Assembly: GCA_016931085.1 (NCBI GenBank)
Contig: JAFGFO010000183.1
Location: 1-5,842 of the forward strand
Source of the DNA: Thermoflexales bacterium
Lineage (GTDB): Bacteria > Chloroflexota > Anaerolineae > Fen-1058
Direction: 5' to 3'
DNA length: 5,842 nt
Of the stretch, positions 1-5,842 are shown in pieces. The notes beneath the pieces are model-generated. The model searched no databases and was not told the DNA's origin. It worked only from the letters and a program-made list of their open reading frames with translations. How positions within the stretch are numbered: the stretch's first letter is position 1; each line of letters opens with the position of its first letter. A program made the position numbers and the translations under genes.

Positions 1-620
1 CGCAAATGCTTGGGCGGCCGGCTCTCTATTTTCGCCGGCACGCCGCCAAAGCCGCGCAAAAGCAGGTCCTGCAAATCCCAACCGCAGCAATAGGCCGCCA
101 GGACGCTGAGATCGTGGATGTGAAAGTCCCCCTGGGTGTGCGCCTCGCGCACCTCGGGTGAATAAATCTTGTTGAGCCAGTAACGCGCGCTGATCGAGGA
201 GGCCACATAAAAGTTAAGCCCCTGGAGCGAATAGTTCATGTTGCTGTTTTCGCTGACACGCCAATCGCTGCGCTCAAGATAGTCATCCATCAGCTTCATC
301 GTGTCGAGCATAAACTGCTTGGTCTCTCTGACCTGGCTATGCTGCTCACGATACAAGATGTAAGCCTTGGCCACCTTGGCATTGTTGGAGGCGATCAGCA
401 TCTCTTCTACAATGTCCTGGATGTCTTCAACACCGGGGGTCCCATTGCCGTTACAACGCTCCGCCAGACGCCCAACGACCTGGTCCGTCAACTCCTCCGC
501 CCACGCTCGCTCACCTCCATTCCCCACAGCCAGGGCCGCTTTGCAAATGGCATTCTCTATTCTCACCCTATCAAATGGAACAACTCTCCCATCCCTTTTT
601 CGTATCGACTCAATCGACAT
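1..620 (-). CDS. nrdD: Anaerobic (class III) ribonucleoside-triphosphate reductase, N-terminal part
   Basis: This gene encodes the large subunit of the oxygen-sensitive glycyl-radical reductase that makes dNTPs from NTPs. It starts at ATG 620 and runs off the left edge; 206 complete codons are visible. Residues 3-92 form an ATP-cone, the allosteric dATP/ATP site, starting SIRKRDGRVVPFDRVRIENA. The catalytic domain then begins with NMNYSLQGLNFYVASSIS (about 128-145), GDFHIHDL (164-171) and YCCGWDLQDLLLRGF (177-191), which are hallmark NrdD stretches. The glycyl-radical loop and C-terminal zinc site lie outside the window. The start is supported by AAAGGAAG at 626-633, five bases upstream, and by the ATP-cone beginning at once. 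It lies 78 bp downstream of nrdR on the same strand with no clear terminator between, so co-transcription is likely. An NrdG activase would be required; none is visible here. Confidence 0.95.
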   Translation of the reverse strand, partial: MSIESIRKRDGRVVPFDRVRIENAICKAALAVGNGGERAWAEELTDQVVGRLAERCNGNGTPGVEDIQDIVEEMLIASNNAKVAKAYILYREQHSQVRETKQFMLDTMKLMDDYLERSDWRVSENSNMNYSLQGLNFYVASSISARYWLNKIYSPEVREAHTQGDFHIHDLSVLAAYCCGWDLQDLLLRGFGGVPAKIESRPPKHL

Positions 621-698
621 GACAGCTTCCTTTATTAAAATTGTGGTATAGCCTACACAAGTACTGAGGGGTAGAAATGCCCCGGCGGCTCGTCTCTA

Positions 699-1166
699 CT
701 AGGCACTCCTTGCCCTGCTGGGGGCAAGGATTCGATCTATTTCCTGGCGTACAGCCTCGATGTCAGACAACCCCAGGTAGACGATGGCATATCGAATATA
801 AGCGACCTGGTCAATGTCCTTCAAGCCGGCGATGACCTTGTCGCCGATGATTTTGCTGGACACCTCGGACTTGTTCAAGGCTGTGACCTGGGCTTCGATG
901 CGATCGACCAGCCCTTCCAACACTTCGCTGGCAATCGGCCGCTTGGCACACGACAGGCGAATACTGTCCAATAATTTGTCCCGGTCGAACGGCTCGCGCC
1001 GGTCGTCCCCCTTCCTCACCTGCAGCCTGGACACCATTACCCGTTCGACGGTCGAAAAGCGCTGGCGGCAAGCCTGGCACTCACGGCGGCGGTAGGTGCT
1101 GCCGTCAGACTCGTGCGCGGTGTCGATCACCCGGCTTTTCGATTTTCCACAATGAGGACACTTCAT
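699..1166 (-). CDS. nrdR: Transcriptional repressor NrdR of ribonucleotide reductase genes
   Basis: NrdR is a zinc-ribbon/ATP-cone repressor that senses ATP and dATP and binds paired NrdR boxes in front of ribonucleotide reductase genes. The protein has 155 residues, the usual family length, and is complete. It starts MKCPHCG with zinc ligands C3, C6, C30 and C33. The zinc ribbon (1-44) includes the basic YRRRECQACRQRFSTVERV stretch. The ATP-cone covers about 46-136 and begins LQVRKGDDRREPFDRDKL. ATG 1166 is the right start because MKCPxCG is the conserved N terminus; AGGTGA lies just upstream. The gene heads an nrdR-nrdD unit. Two candidate NrdR boxes lie at 1330-1378, just downstream of its predicted promoter, so it is probably autoregulated. 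The identification rests on the complete motif set and is very secure. Confidence 0.98.
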   Translation of the reverse strand: MKCPHCGKSKSRVIDTAHESDGSTYRRRECQACRQRFSTVERVMVSRLQVRKGDDRREPFDRDKLLDSIRLSCAKRPIASEVLEGLVDRIEAQVTALNKSEVSSKIIGDKVIAGLKDIDQVAYIRYAIVYLGLSDIEAVRQEIDRILAPSRARSA

Positions 1167-1329
1167 CCTTCACCTGTGCGTAGAATCACCCCACACCAGG
1201 GACGGGCAGAGAACTCCAAGCCTATCAGGCCTGAGGCCCTGGTTGAGTGGTTCAAGCAATCCTTGGAGTCCAAGCAATTCCACTGTGACAACATCCCCGA
1301 GGGGAAGGGGAGCTGCTCGCCTGGACATT

Positions 1330-1347
1330 ACCACCATATATGGGGGT
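1330..1347. promoter_or_regulatory. Candidate NrdR box, promoter-distal
   Basis: The site ACCACCATATATGGGGGT is a palindrome with 8 of 9 base pairs matching around a central ATAT. The published NrdR box has an ATATAT-like core with symmetric arms; the arms here are CCC/GGG rather than the ACAC/GTGT of proteobacteria. Its centre lies 31 bp from that of the second box. It lies downstream of the predicted start site, about +38 to +55, where a bound NrdR oligomer could block elongation or bridge to the proximal box. Confidence 0.75.
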
Positions 1348-1360
1348 TGTAAGGTATTTT

Positions 1361-1378
1361 ACCCCTGTATATGGGGGT
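1361..1378. promoter_or_regulatory. Candidate NrdR box, promoter-proximal
   Basis: The site ACCCCTGTATATGGGGGT is identical to the other box at 15 of 18 positions and symmetric at 7 of 9 pairs. It would sit at about +7 to +24 from the predicted nrdR start site. Taking 16-bp cores, the two boxes are separated by 15 bp, which is the classical spacing of paired NrdR boxes and places them on the same face of the helix. Confidence 0.75.
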
Positions 1379-1391
1379 TACGAGTGTTGAC

Positions 1392-1420
1392 ATTATAGCA
1401 CAAGATCATTTTGCTGGCAA
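1392..1420 (-). promoter_or_regulatory. Promoter of the nrdR-nrdD operon
   Basis: On the minus strand TTGCCA (1420-1415) is followed after exactly 17 bp by TATAAT (1397-1392), with an extended TGC just before the -10. This is a near-consensus sigma70-type promoter. The predicted start is near 1385, directly in front of the two NrdR boxes. Confidence 0.75.
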
Positions 1421-1434
1421 TAGCAAATGGGGCA

Positions 1435-1468
1435 CTTTACCTTAAAGTTTTCGAGTTTTAAGGTAAGG
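1435..1468. repeat. Long inverted repeat (hairpin) between glycosyltransferase and nrd promoter
   Basis: The arms TTACCTTAAA (1437-1446) and TTTTAAGGTAA (1456-1466) pair continuously. The stem extends inward through two G-T/T-G pairs and a T-A pair to a TTCG loop (1450-1453), and outward through one wobble pair and a C-G pair (1435/1468). It is AT-rich and nearly self-complementary on both strands. It could be the second element of a terminator region for the glycosyltransferase transcript, or a protein site upstream of the nrd promoter. Function is inferred only. Confidence 0.5.
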
Positions 1469-1492
1469 CGGCTTGTCATTTCGGCAAGCCGC
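1468..1492 (-). terminator. Hairpin just after the glycosyltransferase stop codon
   Basis: GCGGCTTG (1468-1475) and CAAGCCGC (1485-1492) form a perfect 8-bp GC-rich stem with a 9-base loop. It begins eight bases after the stop codon of the minus-strand glycosyltransferase, the usual place for a terminator or 3'-end-protecting hairpin. On the minus strand it is followed by CTTACCTTAAAA rather than a clear T run, so it is an imperfect intrinsic terminator at best. Confidence 0.5.
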
Positions 1493-1499
1493 GTAGAGG

Positions 1500-3524
1500 C
1501 TAATGGCTAACGAGCACACTTCCTAGAGAAACAGCACACTCATCCGCCTGGATGTCTAAATTGAGCACTGGCAAGCGTTCCATAGTCAACAGGCTGTAAA
1601 ACCCAATTGTCAATTCATACTCCCCTGGAGGTGCATCGGCGGGGATCGGCAGATTGAAGCGATCAGCCACGATTTCATCCGTGGTCCATAAAGAAGTAGC
1701 GTATCCCCCCCGGCAAGGTTCACTATCATCCTGGCTCCACAATGAGCCTTGGGCATTCGGGTTATCAGGACCTAGCAGGTGCGTAAAAACCGTATAATCC
1801 GTCATCATGGGCTGCAAAGCCCGGTAATAGACATTCAGGTGAATCGTCTCACCCGGGCGATAAGTGAGCACATCGAGGTCATAGCCCACAAGCTGAATTT
1901 GCGCCCCAAAATCTACCTGGATAGGATAGACAGGTTCCACTCTTACGATGGACTCGGCCGGAATATGGTAAGCCAGGAAGTAAGGTTTATTGTAGTGCAG
2001 GGGTCCTTCCGCCACAATCTTACCCTGGGGCAAGTAACGCTGCAACAAATCCAAGCTAGATCCATCCTCGCCTGGAGCGACGATAAAAGTGGCGCCGGAA
2101 CTCGATTGAGCCGGCACCACCAGGCAAGCTCGACCATTATAGCCCCGTATACCGTCTCTCAAGCCAGAGTTGAAGCGTATAGCGGGATGCTCCGGCGGGT
2201 CGGGCGAGATGTAAATCCGCTCGTCGGGAGGCAATGTTCCGATATAGCTTCCAATCGCGGAAACGCCCACTTCAAAGTAAGTGAACAGATCCGGGTTGGA
2301 AGCCCAGGCCACAAAATAATCTCGAAAAGTCGCCACGCCGCTAGAGATAAAGCCTAGCGAGATAAAAACGCACCAGATCGCTCTTACGACCTTAGAGAGG
2401 ACTGGCTGCCAATTCGCGCGCCGCAAGGCCTGCCAAGGGACCAGTATTCCCACGGCAACCAATAGCGCAATCGCCGGCAAGGCCCCCAGCGCCCGTTTAG
2501 CGGCTATGCCCTGGCCGGCCAGCACCGGGAGCAGCATCAGCCCCCACCACGCCAGGAGAAAGAAATAACGCGGCTGCCGGATTCGAGTCAGGCTAATCGC
2601 CAGTCCTATGACAAAGAGTATCGAAAAAAAGTACTCCAGGGCGGGGCGGCCTGGCAAGGTGCTGTGATGAGCGGTGCTCTCACCTAGCACGTGAAGGCTC
2701 GAGATAGCCTGGACCAGTCGGTCAACAAGAGCGTAGAGATCGTCCAGCGCATTCCCGCTTGTAGAAACAAGCGTCTGCTCGATGCGCTGCGAAAAGCTGC
2801 CCGGGTGGGTCAGGAAATAATGCCCCAGCGGTGCAAACACGAGCAGAGCGACCCCAGCCACAAGGATCAAGTTCGTCACGGCAGGCCTAGAGAAACTCTT
2901 GCGCTGCCACACGACGCTCCCAAAGCCAATCAAAATCAACAACGGGAAAAGCCGGGCGGCCTGGTAGGTGTACAGACTCAAGCCCAAAACCAGGCCACAC
3001 GCCACAAAGGCCCACCGGCTTCCCTTGCGCAAGCCCAGCCACAGAAAATAAAACGCCAGGGCGGCAAAGAACGGTACCAGGATCGACCGCACGCCAAAGC
3101 GGCTCCAATTGAGATGCCAATAAGAAAGCGCCAATACCAGGGCCGCCAGCAGCCCCCCCCACTGCTCTAGTAACTTGGACTCACCGGCGAAAAGCTCCCC
3201 CGCGGCGCAATACAGGGCGGGCACGGTCAAAATCCCCACAAAAGCAGCCGCCATGTGAATCACGTACGGGTGGGCGCCAAAAACGGCAAAACACAAGGCT
3301 ACAATATAGCTGAAAAGCGCCTCGCGTCCAAAATTGCTGGGAAAAAAGGCGGTATGGTGACCCTGGAGAATGGACAGAGCGTCCAGTCCATAGAAGGCGG
3401 GATCGTGATCGTCCCCCGGCGGCAGATCGGCAATCCGGTACAAGCGATAAAAAGCTGCCACCAATGTAATGAGCAGCAAGAGCCCGATTTTCAACTGCTC
3501 GGATCCAAGTTTGAGCCGCCCCAT
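1500..3524 (-). CDS. Membrane glycosyltransferase, GT-C fold (GT39/ArnT-like), with C-terminal extracytoplasmic domain
   Basis: This 674-residue protein probably transfers a sugar from a polyprenyl-phosphate donor to a cell-envelope lipid, glycan or protein on the outer face of the membrane; the acceptor cannot be told. Residues 1-400 hold about 12 hydrophobic segments (the first about 12-28, the last about 380-398). The first outer loop has PPGDDHDPAFYGLDAL (35-50), carrying the acidic residues expected of a GT-C active site, followed by FGREALFSY (65-73), SYWHLNWSRFGVRS (134-147) and GLSLYTYQAARLFP (181-194). About 405-535 is a soluble region and about 540-665 a beta-rich domain with RPGETIHLNVYYRAL and DAPPGEYELTIGFY. 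ATG 3524 is preceded by GGAGG seven bases upstream and a good promoter. It looks monocistronic, with a hairpin after its stop. Runs of eight and seven G occur in the coding strand. The family is secure, the substrate unknown. Confidence 0.85.
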   Translation of the reverse strand: MGRLKLGSEQLKIGLLLLITLVAAFYRLYRIADLPPGDDHDPAFYGLDALSILQGHHTAFFPSNFGREALFSYIVALCFAVFGAHPYVIHMAAAFVGILTVPALYCAAGELFAGESKLLEQWGGLLAALVLALSYWHLNWSRFGVRSILVPFFAALAFYFLWLGLRKGSRWAFVACGLVLGLSLYTYQAARLFPLLILIGFGSVVWQRKSFSRPAVTNLILVAGVALLVFAPLGHYFLTHPGSFSQRIEQTLVSTSGNALDDLYALVDRLVQAISSLHVLGESTAHHSTLPGRPALEYFFSILFVIGLAISLTRIRQPRYFFLLAWWGLMLLPVLAGQGIAAKRALGALPAIALLVAVGILVPWQALRRANWQPVLSKVVRAIWCVFISLGFISSGVATFRDYFVAWASNPDLFTYFEVGVSAIGSYIGTLPPDERIYISPDPPEHPAIRFNSGLRDGIRGYNGRACLVVPAQSSSGATFIVAPGEDGSSLDLLQRYLPQGKIVAEGPLHYNKPYFLAYHIPAESIVRVEPVYPIQVDFGAQIQLVGYDLDVLTYRPGETIHLNVYYRALQPMMTDYTVFTHLLGPDNPNAQGSLWSQDDSEPCRGGYATSLWTTDEIVADRFNLPIPADAPPGEYELTIGFYSLLTMERLPVLNLDIQADECAVSLGSVLVSH

Positions 3525-3562
3525 CCAACTGCCTCCGCCTACAGGGATTTCGAACAGCCTTC

Positions 3563-3590
3563 ATTATACTCGTAAATGCTCGTGGCGCAA
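3563..3590 (-). promoter_or_regulatory. Promoter of the glycosyltransferase gene
   Basis: On the minus strand TTGCGC (3590-3585) is followed after 16 bp by a perfect TATAAT (3568-3563). The predicted start near 3556 leaves a leader of about 30 nt that contains the GGAGG ribosome site at 3536-3532. The -10 is strong and the -35 moderate. Confidence 0.6.
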
Positions 3591-3607
3591 CTACAACGAA
3601 GGCACAT

Positions 3608-3635
3608 TTGACTTAATGCCCCTAAAAGATATAAT
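3608..3635 (+). promoter_or_regulatory. Promoter of the PPDK gene
   Basis: TTGACT (3608-3613), 16 bp, then TATAAT (3630-3635) is a near-consensus sigma70-type promoter. It stands back to back with the leftward glycosyltransferase promoter, the two -35 elements being 17 bp apart. The predicted start near 3642 gives a leader of about 70 nt. Confidence 0.7.
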
Positions 3636-3641
3636 AGGGCG

Positions 3642-3712
3642 GGTGCTAAGCGAAAATAAAAAGCTTATCATGAAGCATAATCATGACACATCATCTATAA
3701 AGGAGTAAGAAT
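3642..3712 (+). other. Leader of the PPDK transcript with tandem 13-bp near-repeat
   Basis: The leader is AT-rich and carries two imperfect tandem copies of AGC(A)TTATCATGA-like sequence (3662-3673 and 3674-3686), each ending in the palindrome TCATGA (3668-3673, 3681-3686). The ribosome site AGGAG (3701-3705) lies seven bases before the ATG and fixes the PPDK start. A 12-codon frame from ATG 3670 ends in TAA at 3706-3708, right after the ribosome site; it has no ribosome site of its own. Confidence 0.4.

Positions 3713-5842
<2,130 letters not shown>

Larger units (their letters stand above)
1167..1384 (-). other. Predicted long 5' leader of the nrdR-nrdD transcript
   Basis: If transcription starts about seven bases after the -10 at 1392-1397, the mRNA has an untranslated leader of about 218 nt. 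Its first 55 nt contain the two NrdR boxes. The rest includes the palindrome TCAGGCCTGA (1225-1234), the inverted repeat CTTGGAGTCCAAG (1262-1274) and a direct repeat of CAAGCAAT (1253-1260 and 1271-1278), so some folding is possible. I do not recognise a known riboswitch class. A 52-codon frame (1328-1170) fills most of the leader and ends three bases before nrdR; its coding status is doubtful. Together with the promoter and hairpins this accounts for the gene-free stretch 1167-1499. Confidence 0.45.

Noticed and set aside
339..651. Two plus-strand frames of 94-99 residues opposite nrdD
   Set aside because: They are antisense to the nrdD ATP-cone, which is unmistakable on the minus strand.
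621..698. Separate promoter or operator between nrdR and nrdD
   Set aside because: TTGTG...CACAA half-sites and a TTTAAT occur, but the spacing is poor and the start would fall on the ribosome site. No NrdR-box-like ATAT palindrome is present, so operon read-through is simpler.
1225..1274. Riboswitch in the nrdR leader (for example cobalamin)
   Set aside because: Only short palindromes and repeats are present; no conserved cobalamin box or other aptamer core was recognised.
1113..1352. 79-residue plus-strand frame across the nrdR start and leader
   Set aside because: It overlaps the conserved MKCPHCG start of nrdR in antisense and runs through the NrdR boxes; no ribosome site or homology was recognised. 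The stretch EALVEWFKQSLESKQFHC looks protein-like but is not enough.
1330..1378. Start of a CRISPR or other repeat array
   Set aside because: There are only two units, each palindromic, with a spacing that fits an NrdR operator pair much better.
1779..2357. 192-residue plus-strand frame opposite the glycosyltransferase
   Set aside because: It is antisense to the soluble half of a gene with clear coding character, has no ribosome site, and no recognisable domain.

Overview
The window holds four protein genes in two blocks. The minus-strand block, read right to left, is a large membrane glycosyltransferase (3524-1500), then nrdR (1166-699), then the start of nrdD (620-1, cut by the left edge). 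On the plus strand, pyruvate, phosphate dikinase begins at 3713 and is cut by the right edge after 710 codons. Two of the four genes are incomplete at the window edges. I see no RNA gene, insertion sequence, CRISPR array or attachment site.

The sequence suggests a Chloroflexota bacterium of the Anaerolineae type. The glycosyltransferase has the layout common there: a GT-C membrane half with PPG..HD, GLSLYTYQAARL and W-SRFGVRS-like motifs, followed by an extracytoplasmic beta-type domain. A class III (oxygen-sensitive) ribonucleotide reductase next to PPDK fits an anaerobic or facultative life. This placement is inference from remembered family resemblance, not a database result.

Region 1-1420 looks like a self-contained nucleotide-reduction operon. 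A strong sigma70-like promoter (TTGCCA-N17-TATAAT with extended TG, minus strand, 1392-1420) is followed by two near-identical 18-bp palindromes with ATAT cores, 31 bp apart. The spacing is that expected of paired NrdR boxes. Next come a leader of about 220 nt with a possible 52-codon ORF, nrdR, a 78-bp gap, and nrdD. NrdR would therefore repress its own transcription and that of the reductase when (d)ATP binds its ATP-cone. NrdD carries its own ATP-cone, so the same nucleotide signal is read at both the gene and the enzyme level.

Region 1430-1500 carries two adjacent hairpins that separate the glycosyltransferase from the nrd promoter. Region 3525-3712 is a divergent promoter region: back-to-back promoters drive the glycosyltransferase leftward and PPDK rightward, each with a good Shine-Dalgarno sequence.

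The main points for a second look are the NrdR box pair, the leader ORF that ends just before nrdR, an Ala/Lys/Glu-rich insertion of about 41 residues in the PEP-binding domain of PPDK, and two G homopolymers in the glycosyltransferase. I found no clear sign of a wholly new system; most of the window is ordinary chromosomal housekeeping sequence.
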